From Citrifermentans bemidjiense Bem (GTDB lineage Bacteria; Desulfobacterota; Desulfuromonadia; Geobacterales; Geobacteraceae): DNA of 64,000 nt. How positions within the stretch are numbered: position 1 is the stretch's first letter; each line of letters opens with the position of its first letter. The notes below the pieces were generated by a model. It did no database searches. It saw only the letters and a program-made list of their open reading frames with translations, and was not told the origin of the DNA. Shown in pieces: positions 7,333 through 17,500 of this stretch. Both the position numbers and the translations under genes were made by a program. The DNA lies in the NCBI RefSeq assembly GCF_000020725.1, contig NC_011146.1, positions 2,417,501 through 2,481,500 of the forward strand. Reading direction: 5' to 3'.

Positions 7333-8969
7333 TTGAGCCTCGCAGCCGCCCAGACCGCCAGTTTTTCCCGAAAGATCTTGGCGTTGTGACGGATGTCCAC
7401 CGGGAAGGCCGGGTGGAATAGTATGGTTTCAATCGACTTGGTGTGGATGTGGTCCTGTGCGTATGAGAGAAGCTCGGCCCGGACCAGTTCAGGATCCACC
7501 TTGACGTCCTTTTCCAGCTCCACGCAGAGCACGGGCTTCAGCTCGCCGGGTGCTCCCACCCCCACCAGCGCGGTGCGGAACACCGCCGGGTGGGCGTTGA
7601 ACACTGCCTCGCACGGGATAGTGTAAAGCGGCCCGGACTCGGTCTCCACGCGGTGCGACTTGCGTCCGCAGAACCAGATCCTACCTTCCTCGTCGCGCCC
7701 GCCCAGATCCCCCATGCGGTGGAAGAAGGAACCTGTCTCGGGATCGGCGATCTTGGAGAGATGGTCCGATTCCGGGCGGTTGTAGTACCCCCTGGTGACC
7801 TGCTCCCCCTGCACCACGATCTCGCCGATCTTCCCGGTCGGTACCCGCAGCGATTCGTGCCAGCTGCAGATAGGGTCGTCGCTGATCTGGACGATCTCCA
7901 GTCGGATCCCCTCGACCGGCCTGCCGACGCAGACGCCGCCGCCGGCATCGGTGATCTTCCGGGTGGTTTCCAGGATCTCGGTGCTGCCGATGGAGCAGAC
8001 GGGGAGCGCCTCGGTGGCGCCGTAAGGGGTGAAGACCTGCACGCCGGGGTTCAGGAGCGAAGTGAAGCGCTCCAGTACCGCAGCCGACACCGGGGCGCCG
8101 GCCGAGATGGCGCGTCTCAAGGTGGGAAGCTTCACCTGGTGCTGCACCCCGTAGCGCCCGACCCGGTTAATCAGTGCGGGTGAGCCGAACATGGTGGTGA
8201 CGCCGTAGGTATGGATGGCGCCGATGATCTTCTTCGGGTCCACCGACCCCGGGCGGGTAAAGTCCATCTCCGGGATAACGGCGGTCATGCCGAGGGCGGG
8301 GGCGAAAAGGGCGAAGAGCGGGAAGGTAGGGAGGTCGATCTCGCCCGGCTCGATGCCGTAGACCTGCTTCAGCGCCTGCACCTGCGCCGCGAAATTGCCG
8401 TGGCTGTAGACCGCCCCCTTGGGAACCCCAGTGCTGCCGCTGGTGAAGAGGATGGCGGCGACGTCATCGGAGCTGGTCGGGGCGGGGACGAAGGGGGAAG
8501 CGTCGGTGTGCTCGTCGATGATCCTGTTGAGGGTGGTTCCTTCCCAGAAAAGGCGCGGACCGACGGTGATCCAGGTCCGGATGGTCTCCTTGCCCCAGCC
8601 GAAGATCAGCCGCGCTAGGTGCGCCTTGGGGATGCCGATGAAGGCGTGCGGCTGCGCCTCGGCAAAGCACTGCTTCAGGTTCTTGATCCCCAGCCCCGGG
8701 TCGATCAATACCGGCACCGCGCCCACCTTGAAGAGCGCGAAGGTAAGAGCGAAGAACTCCGGGCTAGGCGTCACCATAAGCACAGTGCGCACGCCGCGGC
8801 AGATGCCGTTGGCGATCAGCCCCCGTGCGATCCGGTCGCTCAGCGTGTTGAGCTCGGAGAAGCTCAAGCTCCGGTTCTGCTTGGGGAAGATGATGGCCCT
8901 CGTGTCGGGCTGGCGCTTCGCCATCTCCGGCAGGTGCGCTGCAATGTTGACCAGTTCGCTCTCTAGCAT
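7329..8969 (-). CDS. oleC: OleC: AMP-dependent beta-lactone synthetase
   Basis: This 546-residue member of the acyl-AMP ligase superfamily carries the P-loop-like T-S-G-S-T-G-V-P-K-G, Y-G-A-T-E and a late G-R-K-S hinge region. OleC adenylates the syn/anti 2-alkyl-3-hydroxy acid from OleD and closes it to a cis-beta-lactone. I chose the ATG at 8969, 4 bases after the oleB stop and following GGGGAG; a longer frame to 9017 would overlap oleB and lacks support. Its stop overlaps the oleD start (ATGA). The sequence is distinct from the fatty acyl-CoA synthetase at 51515, and the context makes OleC far more likely than a generic acyl-CoA ligase. Confidence 0.9.
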   Translation of the reverse strand: MLESELVNIAAHLPEMAKRQPDTRAIIFPKQNRSLSFSELNTLSDRIARGLIANGICRGVRTVLMVTPSPEFFALTFALFKVGAVPVLIDPGLGIKNLKQCFAEAQPHAFIGIPKAHLARLIFGWGKETIRTWITVGPRLFWEGTTLNRIIDEHTDASPFVPAPTSSDDVAAILFTSGSTGVPKGAVYSHGNFAAQVQALKQVYGIEPGEIDLPTFPLFALFAPALGMTAVIPEMDFTRPGSVDPKKIIGAIHTYGVTTMFGSPALINRVGRYGVQHQVKLPTLRRAISAGAPVSAAVLERFTSLLNPGVQVFTPYGATEALPVCSIGSTEILETTRKITDAGGGVCVGRPVEGIRLEIVQISDDPICSWHESLRVPTGKIGEIVVQGEQVTRGYYNRPESDHLSKIADPETGSFFHRMGDLGGRDEEGRIWFCGRKSHRVETESGPLYTIPCEAVFNAHPAVFRTALVGVGAPGELKPVLCVELEKDVKVDPELVRAELLSYAQDHIHTKSIETILFHPAFPVDIRHNAKIFREKLAVWAAARLK

Positions 8970-8973
8970 GGCC

Positions 8974-9876
8974 TTAACGGATCTCCCCGGGTTTAGTCTC
9001 TCGCAGGAATTCGGCAATCATCGGCACGACTTCTTGCTTCATGTCTTCCAGGATGTAGTGTCCGGCGTCGGGGTAGTTCTTCACCTTCGCCTTGGGGAAG
9101 CGGCGCCTCCACTCGGCGAGGAAGGTCCGGTCGAACACGAAGTCGAGCTCCCCCCAGAAGATGGCGATGGGGAGATCGGCGAAGCGCTCAAGACCCGCCG
9201 CTATCTCGCTCACCAGGTCGTAGTTGCGGTCGCCGGGGGCGAGCGGGATGTCCTGCACGAAGCGCAGCGTGGCGATGCGGTTCGCCCAGGAGTCGTAGGG
9301 GGAGCGGTACGCCTGCTGCAGTTCGCAGGGCATCGGGTTTTTCTTGCAGCCGACGATGGAGGCCCCCACGCTGAAGGCGTTGAAGCCGCGCACCAGAAGC
9401 GTCCCCAGGGCCGTATCGCGGCAGATCTTCAGCCCGAGCGGGAAGGGCTTCTCCTTGGGGAGATGGAAGGCGGCCGTGTTCAAGAGCACGATGCGCCCGA
9501 TCCGCTCCGGGTGCCGGTTGGCGTACCCCATGCCGATCATCCCGCCCCAGTCGTGCAGCACCAGGGTGATCTTCCCTTCCGGGTGCAGGTGGTCGATCAG
9601 GCGCTCCAGGTCGTCGATGCGGCGCGCGAGCGTGTAGTCGTAGCGGTCGTCGCCGGGCTTGTCCGAGAAGCCGCAGCCGATGTGGTCCGGAACGATGCAG
9701 CGGAAATTGTCGCGCAGCGCCAGCACCAGGTTTCGGTAGTAGAAGGACCAGGAAGGGTTCCCGTGCACCATGACCACAGGCTCGCCCGCGCCCTCGTCGA
9801 GGTAGTGGTAGGAGAGGCCGCCCAGGTCCAGCGTGCGTCCGGTGAAGGGGTAGTGCGCTTTTATATCAAGAGTCAT
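8974..9876 (-). CDS. oleB: OleB: beta-lactone decarboxylase (alpha/beta hydrolase)
   Basis: The 300-residue alpha/beta hydrolase resembles haloalkane dehalogenases: H-G-N-P-S-W (38-43), nucleophile Asp109 in L-H-D-W-G-G with the adjacent Trp110, and a catalytic His in D-A-G-H-Y near the C-terminus. OleB uses this fold to decarboxylate the OleC beta-lactone to a cis-olefin. The ATG at 9876 follows AGGTGAG and starts the conserved domain; the longer open frame to 10137 runs through intergenic repeats and is not coding. Four bases separate its stop from oleC. Confidence 0.88.
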   Translation of the reverse strand: MTLDIKAHYPFTGRTLDLGGLSYHYLDEGAGEPVVMVHGNPSWSFYYRNLVLALRDNFRCIVPDHIGCGFSDKPGDDRYDYTLARRIDDLERLIDHLHPEGKITLVLHDWGGMIGMGYANRHPERIGRIVLLNTAAFHLPKEKPFPLGLKICRDTALGTLLVRGFNAFSVGASIVGCKKNPMPCELQQAYRSPYDSWANRIATLRFVQDIPLAPGDRNYDLVSEIAAGLERFADLPIAIFWGELDFVFDRTFLAEWRRRFPKAKVKNYPDAGHYILEDMKQEVVPMIAEFLRETKPGEIR

Positions 9877-9916
9877 TAGATACTCACCTGTGTCTGTGTG
9901 TTCGTCGGACGCTGAA

Positions 9917-9947
9917 GGGGACTGGCTCCGCAAGGTGCCTGTCCCCC
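9917..9947. repeat. Dispersed hairpin repeat, copy 2 (upstream of oleB)
   Basis: It has the same arms (GGGGACTGGC, GCCTGTCCCC) and GCAA loop as the copy at 2611. It lies 41 bases before the oleB ATG, so it would be in the oleA-oleB transcript, where it could act as an RNA processing, stability or attenuation hairpin. Short direct repeats (GAGCGGGAGTCG, CGAGCGGGAGTCG) follow at 9949-9975. Confidence 0.8.
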
Positions 9948-9996
9948 TGAGCGGGAGTCGCCCGAGCGGGAGTCGTGTTAGTAGCGATTGAGACAA

Positions 9997-10125
9997 CCTT
10001 CCCTCACCCCGACCCTCTCCCAAAGGGCGAGGGGGAGCTTGCGGAAGTCTGTGAGTAGCGGGTGAAACAATCTGCCCTGCATCTCTGCGAGATTGCGTGG
10101 TTGAGGGGCGGGGGGGGTGAGGGAA
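9997..10125. repeat. GC-rich intergenic repeat with outer inverted arms
   Basis: A CCCTCACCCCGACCCTCTCCC stretch followed by an AAAGGGCGAGGGGGAG arm forms an inner hairpin (about 10000-10036). A GGTGAGGG at about 10115-10123 is complementary to the first CCCTCACC, giving a larger outer inverted repeat. A similar unit, in opposite orientation, is at 56958-57002. It fills the 254-base gap between oleA and oleB; no gene is present there. Confidence 0.55.
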
Positions 10126-10130
10126 ATCTT

Positions 10131-11174
10131 TTACCAATCCACCCCAAGCATCAGGCAGTTGAGTCCGCTCCCTATCCCAAGAAGCGCCACCCGGTCTCCC
10201 TCGGAGAGGACGTCCCTCTCATCGGCAAGCGCCGCCGTGAGGGGCAGAGAGACGGTCCCCATGTTCCCCAGGAATTCGTAGCTGGTGAAGTCCTTCTGCA
10301 GCGGAATTCCCAACGTCTTCAAGATTGCGCTTTGGTGCGCGCTGCCCACCTGGTGGCAGACAACCCGGTCTACGTCGTGCTCGCCCCAGCCCACCTCGGG
10401 AAGAAACTGCTCCCAGGTACGGCGGCCGAGCTCGACCCCATAGTTCATCACGCTGACCGCATCGGTGCTCATGGACTGCGCGAAGCCTCCCTTGCCGTCG
10501 GGGGTGATGCCCCAGAGGCAAAGGGCGTGGTGCTCCGGGGCCGCCTGGGTCAGGCCGCCGCGCAGGCGCCGCCTGCCGGATTTGGAGAAGGAGCCGTCGG
10601 TCAAGAGCACGGCCACCGCGCCGGAGCCGCCGGTGAGGGTGGCGAGCGAACTGGCGAAGTTCTCCATGCTCCTGTCCTCGAGCATGCGGGCGATCATGAT
10701 GTCGTTGATTTCCCTGGCGCTCTCGCAGGAGACCACCAGACCCGCGCGGATCTGCCCCAGCTCGATGCGGTTCGCGACCTCGAGGATGCCGTTCAAGACG
10801 CCGAGGCAGGCGTTGGAGAGGTCCAGCACCGCGACGTTTCCCGAGATGCCGAGCCCGGCGGCCACGCGGCAGGCGGTGGCAGGTTCGAACCGCTCGCGGC
10901 AGACGCCGGTGTAAAGGAGCGCCCCGATCTCGCTGGCAGGGACGCCGGCAGCCGAAAGCGCCTTTTTGCCGGCGGCCACGGCCCCCTTGGAAAGCTGGAA
11001 ACCAGGCTCCCACCAGCGCCGTTCGCGAATGCCGGTCAGCGCCTGGAGTTGTCCGGGGGTGAAGTGCAGGGTTTTGTAAAGCGGTTCGAGCCGCGCCTCC
11101 AGCTCGTCGGAAGTGACGACCACCGGAGCCAGCTCGTAGCCGAAAGATTCGATAAATACCTTGGAATACTTCAT
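10131..11174 (-). CDS. oleA: OleA: thiolase-fold acyl-CoA head-to-head condensing enzyme
   Basis: The 347-residue protein is related to ketoacyl synthase III, with catalytic Cys123 (S-N-A-C-L-G), His274 (C-H-Q-V-G) and Asn304 (F-L-G-N-M-G). Glu97 (E-R-F-E-P-A-T) lies 26 residues before the Cys, the spacing of the base Glu117/Cys143 in characterised Xanthomonas OleA, which separates OleA from FabH. OleA performs a non-decarboxylative Claisen condensation of two acyl-CoA chains to a 2-alkyl-3-keto acid. It starts at an ATG after AAGGTG. Its position directly downstream of the Pfa synthase genes suggests that polyunsaturated chains are its substrates. Confidence 0.92.
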   Translation of the reverse strand: MKYSKVFIESFGYELAPVVVTSDELEARLEPLYKTLHFTPGQLQALTGIRERRWWEPGFQLSKGAVAAGKKALSAAGVPASEIGALLYTGVCRERFEPATACRVAAGLGISGNVAVLDLSNACLGVLNGILEVANRIELGQIRAGLVVSCESAREINDIMIARMLEDRSMENFASSLATLTGGSGAVAVLLTDGSFSKSGRRRLRGGLTQAAPEHHALCLWGITPDGKGGFAQSMSTDAVSVMNYGVELGRRTWEQFLPEVGWGEHDVDRVVCHQVGSAHQSAILKTLGIPLQKDFTSYEFLGNMGTVSLPLTAALADERDVLSEGDRVALLGIGSGLNCLMLGVDW

Positions 11175-11345
11175 TCATCACCTTAAAAACGGAAGCTTAA
11201 AATCAAAAAAGCATGACCACAGAGGACTCGGAGGTTCACGGGGGTCACGGAGGAAAACCAAATTCTATTTATTGTTGAACCAGCACCCGAGACCTCAATT
11301 ACAAGCCTCGCTACACAGGATCACAGAGGAGAGCAGTTCATAGCT

Positions 11346-11368
11346 CCCTCCCCCCTTGCGGGGGAGGG
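11346..11368. repeat. GC-rich hairpin
   Basis: A CCCTCCCCC arm and a GGGGGAGGG arm surround a short CTTGC loop. It lies between the pfaBC stop (11506) and oleA, so it could work as a weak terminator or processing site. It has no T-tract. Confidence 0.55.
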
Positions 11369-11428
11369 TTGGGGTGGGGGGGACGGCGCCATTGACGACT
11401 TCGTTGGCAGCTTCACCCACCCCTCGAT

Positions 11429-11449
11429 CCCCTCCCGTCAAGGGAGGGG
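11429..11449. repeat. GC-rich hairpin
   Basis: CCCCTCCC and GGGAGGGG arms flank a five-base GTCAA loop. It belongs to the same type as the hairpins at 5577 and 11346 and sits 57 bases beyond the pfaBC stop. Confidence 0.55.
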
Positions 11450-11505
11450 AAGAGTATGTTCTTGCGCCGACCACTGCGAACATGGCCGCCTCCATCAAAT
11501 ACCGC

Positions 11506-14500
11506 CTACCCCCGCTCCAACTGCAGCGTGAAGTCGTTCATCTGGTAAATGGCACGCCCGTCCACATACAGGAACCCGGCGGCAGTAAGTACCTTGTTGG
11601 CGTCATCGACGGCGGTGATCCAGGCAACTACGGTGACTTCCTTATTGGTCGGCACCACTTGGCCGCGGTAGAGCCAGCGGTGCTCCCGCTCCAGCGCCAC
11701 AGCCGCAAGAGTGTCACCCTCCTGCCAGCCCCAACGCTCGACCGCCGCAAACTTTACCAGTTGCAGGAACGACTCAAGCCCCAGCGACCCCGGCGTCACC
11801 GGGTCTTCGTAGAAGTGCGCTTTGAAGTACCAGTCGTTCGGGTCAACCAGTTTGGTCCCTTTCAGGTAACCGAGACCGGCCGGGCCGCCGTCGGCGACGT
11901 AGAGTTCGATCTGGTCGATCATCCTCAGCTTCTTCTCTGGGTATGGGCGGCTCTCGGGATAGAGGAGCTTCTTTCCTCGCGCGACCTCTTCCGCCGTCGG
12001 CTGGTGCGGGGCCGCTTCCCTGATGCCGACTTGGTTCGCCAGCGCCTCTTTGGCGAAGAAGCCGAACATGGTGTCCCCCTCATAGAGGACGCCCTGGCGG
12101 TCGGCTACGCTGAAGCTGAACTCCTGGATGATCATCCCGCCGCTGGTCGCCGCCTTGGTGAGGGTGGCGGTCGCGGTGAGCGTGCCGGTCTCAGGCGTCA
12201 CGGCCCGGTGCTGCACCGCCGTTCCTCCCAGGTTCCTGAAGGAGATGTCGTTGGGGGTGGTGAGCGCGGAGCCCACGTAGGCTGCGAGCCAGCCGCAGGG
12301 CTGCAGTGCCGCTTCAAGCAGCACGGAGAAGGGCATGCGCGCCTGGCGGTCGGCGGCGAAATACCACTCGTCCACCGGGATGTCGTACTGCGCTTCGGCC
12401 ATCGCTCCGGGGACCATCTGCCAGGGCTCGCCACGCACCGCGGTGACCCGGTCCATGAACTGGAAGGGAGGTCCGGGGAGCCGGGCGATCTTTCTCCCGC
12501 TGTCGAAGATCCGGTACCTGTCGCCGAACCCTTCGGACGGCTTGCCGTTACTGTAAGCGAGGATCTGCGCCTTGGTGTAGACGGCAGGTTTCACGTCGTA
12601 GCCGGCGGCTGACTGGGCCGGCACAGCAGCTATTATGCTAAGCAGTTCCTGGCCCTTGGCACCCCAAAGTTCAAGCAGCGCTTGATGGTTGGTTCCGGTC
12701 AGCTGGGCGGACATGTTGGTGATCTCGACGATCGGCTTGCCGTCGGCGTACATCAGAGCGTCCACGATGGCGTAGGGCTCGGGGCGGTAACCGAGCTCGC
12801 GCACCGTGACCTCGTAGGTGACCACCTTGGTTGTCTCCAGCACCTGACCGCGGCAGCAAAGCTGGCTGGCGACGCCGGGAACGGGTTGCCACGCGGCGCC
12901 GTCAGACTCGGCGACCCATCCCAGGCGCAGCAGGAAGATGCGCAGCGTGTGCATGCAGCACTCGTACATGAGGGTGCCGGGCATGACGCGGTCGTCGACG
13001 AAGTGGCAGGTGATGAACCAGTCGTCCGGGTGGATGTCGGCCTCGGCGCGGATGAAGCCCAGGCCGCAGCGACCGCCGTCGGGCACCAGTTCCATGACGC
13101 GGTGCACGAGTTCCATCCTGCCGCCCGGTATGGTTAGTGGTCTGCCTACGCGAAGTCCTGCGAAGAGGGGGCCGAAGCAGGCCGCGAGATCCCCCCTGCG
13201 TAGCGCGTTCAACTGATCCGCGCTGTAGGCTGCTGGCTGCATCGGCACCAGGTACTTCCAGTCCGGCGGGAGCTTGCCTGTCTTGGGGCGGAGGTCGATG
13301 GCGCCCCGCACGATCCCCTTGCCGGCGTCCAGTTCGCCCTGGGTGAAGAACCCGGCGCAGCCGTTGCGCATGGATAGAAGCGGCTCCCCGTTCACCGTCG
13401 CCTCGAAGTGGAAACGGAACAGGTAGGTCTCGCCCTGGCGGAAGAAGCGCTCGATGCGGATGTCGTAGTTGATGGTTTCGCCCGGCCCCGGGAGCTCGCG
13501 GTGGAAGGTGACCACGGCGTCCAGCAGGCGATATACCGCCAGTCCCTTGGTGATGAAGTCGATCCCCAGGTAGCCGGAAAGAAAGAGGTCCGCCTGACCG
13601 GCCTCGACTGCGATGCAGGTCGGGATGCGGCCACCATCCAGGTACCAGGCGCCCGGATGCACGTCGTGCTGGGTCACCACGCGGCCGCTGGTCATGGATT
13701 TGGGCTCACCCTCCAGCGCCACGATGCGGTGCACCAGTTGCAGCGGCGTGTCGGGGAGCCGGACGCGGGTCGGGAAGCTGTCCGCCTCGGCGAACTCGGG
13801 CCCGAGCATCTTGGCGACGGAGCCCACGGCGAACTCGAAGCACATCTGCTCGTCGTAGAGCGCGGGAAGGGCGCCGGGGTAGGGGGCAGGCCGCACTGTC
13901 ACCGGGGGGGCTGCGGGTACTGCCGCAGCCGGTTCCGGAGACCATCCCGGATAATTACCCGTTGCCGGGAAAGCAGATGCCGCATCCAGTGGCATCCCCG
14001 CGGCCAGCATCTGCTGCTGCAGGGATATCTGCAGCGCCAGCGTCTCGGCGATGGAACGGCTCAGGTCGGTGGCGACGCGCAGGTAAGCCTCATGGGCCTG
14101 CTGGGATGCTTCCTGGGCGGCGGCGAATTCGCGCAGCAGCGGTTCCTGGATCGCACCCTGGATGGGGAGCGGCGAAACGGCCTGTAGTGGCGCGGGGTTC
14201 ACTTGCGGCTGCCCCATCTGGGGCTGAGCCGCCTGAGGCTGCGCCTGAGTTGCGGCATTGTGTGTCGATGGTGCTGTCGGTGCAACCACTTGATCTGCAG
14301 CCGGAATCGACAACGTACTTACCGGCGCATCTGTGGACCGCCTTATCTGGGGGGGCTGCGGTACGGCTACCTTGGTTGCGGCAGGTGCGGCGGAAACGGG
14401 CGCCTGCGGCCTGACAGGCGGTGCCGCCTGTGCCGGTGCGGAAGCTTCCATTCCCGGGCGCGACGGTGCAAAGGGGTCGCCGCCGGTAGTGAAGCGAAGG

Positions 14501-17500
14501 GATTTCCCCTCGCCGACTAAGGCCGTGGCGCTGACACGCGCCGGTGCGAGGGCGAACAACGGTTCGAAGTCGACGGGAACGCGCTCGGAGGTGAGCTGGG
14601 CCAAAAGCCGCAGCAGGGCCGAATTGGCGTCCACCCCGGGGAGGCAGACGGAACGCGCCATGTGGGGGCGTCCGGCGAGGATGCGGCCGATCATGCGGCT
14701 GCAGGAGCCGCCCGGTCCCATCTCGATGAAGTACCTTACCCCTTCGGCGTAGGCCGCCTCGATCACCTTGGGGTAATCGATCCCCTCGATGGCCTGGGAG
14801 AGGATCGAGTCGGCTGCGGAGCGCCGGTGAACCTGGTACGCCGCGCCGGCGGCGCCGCTGTAGAAGGTAACCCCAGCAGGAGGGGTGGTGTTGAAGTTGT
14901 GCAGGTCACGGTAAGGGTTGGCCACCTGGCGCGCCACCTCGCAGTGCACCGTGGTGACACCCTGCAGCGGGAAGAAGCGGCAGTCCAGCATGGCGACCAG
15001 ATGCTTCACCCACTTCACGTCGCCGCCGATGACGCATTCATCGGGGGTGTTGACAATGAGGAGGTAGACGCGCGAGGTTTTCTTCAGCGCGCGCCGCACC
15101 TCGCGGGCCGGGGCGTCGACCACGCCGATGCTCCAGTGGATTTCCTTCCCCTCGGTTTCCCCCCAAGCCTCCCGGGCGGCGCGGCATTCGCCGGCCAGGT
15201 CGCGGGTGAAGAGGGTGGAGGCCTTCATGCGCGACAGCATGAGGTCGCGCTCGATCCAGGTGCGGCTGCCGAAGAGGCCCGCGGATTCTCCCAGGCTGTA
15301 GCCGATCACGGCGCTGGGGTCGATGCCGAATTGCCGCACCACGTCGGTCACGGCGCAGCCGGTAGCGACCTGGCCGAAGATGACCGCCAGGTGGTTCTCG
15401 TTGACGCTCTCCATGGGGGCGCCGTTCCAGAACTGCTCCGGCTGGAACTGGTCGCGCAGGTAGAGGTTCTCGCCGTCCTGGCGGCGGTAGACCTGCGGCC
15501 AGCGGGCGGACAACTCCATCCCCATCCCGGCGAAGTGGTTGCCGGAACCTGGATAGACGAAGCCGATCTTGCCCGATTTCCCTATGGGCTCGGCGCTGAA
15601 GAAGATGCGGTCGCGAAGCGACGGGTGAAGCACCGCATCGGCGTAGGCCGGGTCGGACTGCACCATCCGCTCCCCCTGCAGGCAAAGGGATGAAAGCTCT
15701 TCGAGGCTGCGCGCTACCAGGGCTATCGCCAGCGGCTCGCCGGCCAGGCTCCTCTGGCTGAGCAGGTCGTGCGATAGCGCGGAGAGGGACGGCGCCGGCT
15801 TTTTCTCCGCCTGCTGCTTCAACTGCTGCAGGCGCTCGGCCAACTGCTCTCGGTCGGCGCCGGCGACGCAGAAGAGATACTCCTCCCACCCGCCCAACGG
15901 CGCGACCTTCTCGGCCGCAGCTTTCGGCTGCTCCTTGTCGTACCCCAGAAGCACCACGTGGCTGCAACTGCCGTCCACACCGAAGACGCTGACGCCGGCG
16001 TGGCGCGGCCCCTCGCAGCGGTTCCTGAGCCAGAAGCGCGAGGCCTCCGGCAGGAAGAGCGAACCGCTTCCGGAGACCTTTCCGAGCGGCCGCTCGCCGG
16101 AGCGGGCCCCGGGGATGATCTCCTGGTAAAGCGCAAGGCAGCCGCGGACCAGCGAGGCTAGGCCGCTGGCGGCGCCGGTGTGCCCTATGTCCGCCTTGAC
16201 GCTGGCGACGGCCAAGCGCCTTTGTGAGGCTGCGGCGTGTGCGGGGTCGTCGAAGAACTCGGCAAGGGCTGCCGCTTCCATGCGGTCCTCGGCGGCGTGC
16301 CCGCTGCCATGGGCTTCGAGGTAGCCGACCTTGTCCGGTGTGATGCCGGCCTCGCCATAGGCGCGCTCCAGAGCGTGCCGGTAAGCGGCTGTGCCTGGTA
16401 GCATCAGATCGCCGCTGGCGGTACCCAGGCCGCCGATCACGGCGTAGATCCTGTCCCCGTCGCGCTCCGCGTCTTCCAGACGTTTGAGGATCACGCTGGC
16501 CGCGCCTTCCCCGACGATGGCGCCGTCTGCGGACTGGTCGAATGGGGTTGCGCTGCCGAAGCGGGAGTAGGGGCGTCCCAGGTGCTGGCCGATTGCCGCC
16601 CTCAGGTCGCCGGCAAGGTCGACGGCGCCTACTACAGCGCGGTCGATCTCCTCGCTTTGGAGTTGGCGCACCGCGGTCTCCAGGGCGCGCAGGCCGGAGC
16701 TTTCCTCGCTGGAGAGGGTGAAGCTGGGGCCGCCGCAGCGGAACTCGCGGGCGACGCGGCTCGCCACGACGCTTCCCAAAGCACCCATGGTCCGGTTGGC
16801 GCTCAGTGCCGGGCCGGCCGCTTCACGCAGCTGCGCGACCCACTGCTCGAATTCCTGTTCGCTCAGGTTGAGGCCCAGCTCCTTCTCCCACTGCCGCGCC
16901 TTTTCGGCTATGGACCAGCGGAAGGCGAAGTTGGTGCTGTTCAGGTCGAGGGCGATGCCGATGAAGACGCCGGCGCGCAGGTTCTCCTTCTTGTCCATAC
17001 CCGCGTCGGCGATGGCCGCGGCGGCCGACTGCAGCATGAGGAGCTGCTGTGGGAGCATCTCTTCCAGCTCCTTGGGCGGAATGCGGAACTGCCCAGGGCT
17101 CTGGTCGAACTGGTCCAGATAGAAGCCGGCGAAGGGGGTCTCCTTCAGTTTCTCCTTGGCGAACCAGGCGCTCTTCTCGGCTCCCCACCAGTCCTTGGGC
17201 TGGGTCGGGCGGGCCGGTGTACCTCCGCCCAAGACGCGTGCCTGGAAGGAGGTGAGGTCCTGCCACTCTCCGAAACGGGCGTCCAGGCCCACGACGGCTA
17301 TGGGGCAACCTTTTGCCGGGGCGGGGGAGGCGGTAGCCTCGCTCTCAGGGAGCCACTCCTCGACCAGCAGGTGGCCGTTGATGCCGCCGAAGCCGAAGGC
17401 GGAGACGGCGGCGCGGCGCGGGACGGAGTCTCCGCGCCTTTTCCAGGGAGCGGCGCTCTGCAGCACCCGGAAGGGGCTTTGTTCCAGCTGGAAGTTGGCC

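Larger units (their letters stand above)
11175..11505. other. 331-base intergenic stretch between the pfaBC fusion and oleA, repeat-rich
   Basis: No gene is supported. The sequence holds imperfect tandem CACGGAGG-like units at about 11216-11256 (CACAGAGGA, CGGAGG, CACGGGGG, CACGGAGG), a related CACAGAGGA at 11323, and two GC-rich hairpins at 11346-11368 and 11429-11449. The AT-rich bases 11175-11215 next to oleA could carry a separate oleA promoter, but no convincing -35/-10 pair was found. Confidence 0.5.

Noticed and set aside
9877..10137. N-terminal extension of OleB by 87 residues
   Set aside because: It runs through the hairpin repeat and other repeats, and the conserved alpha/beta hydrolase begins at the ATG at 9876, which has a ribosome site.
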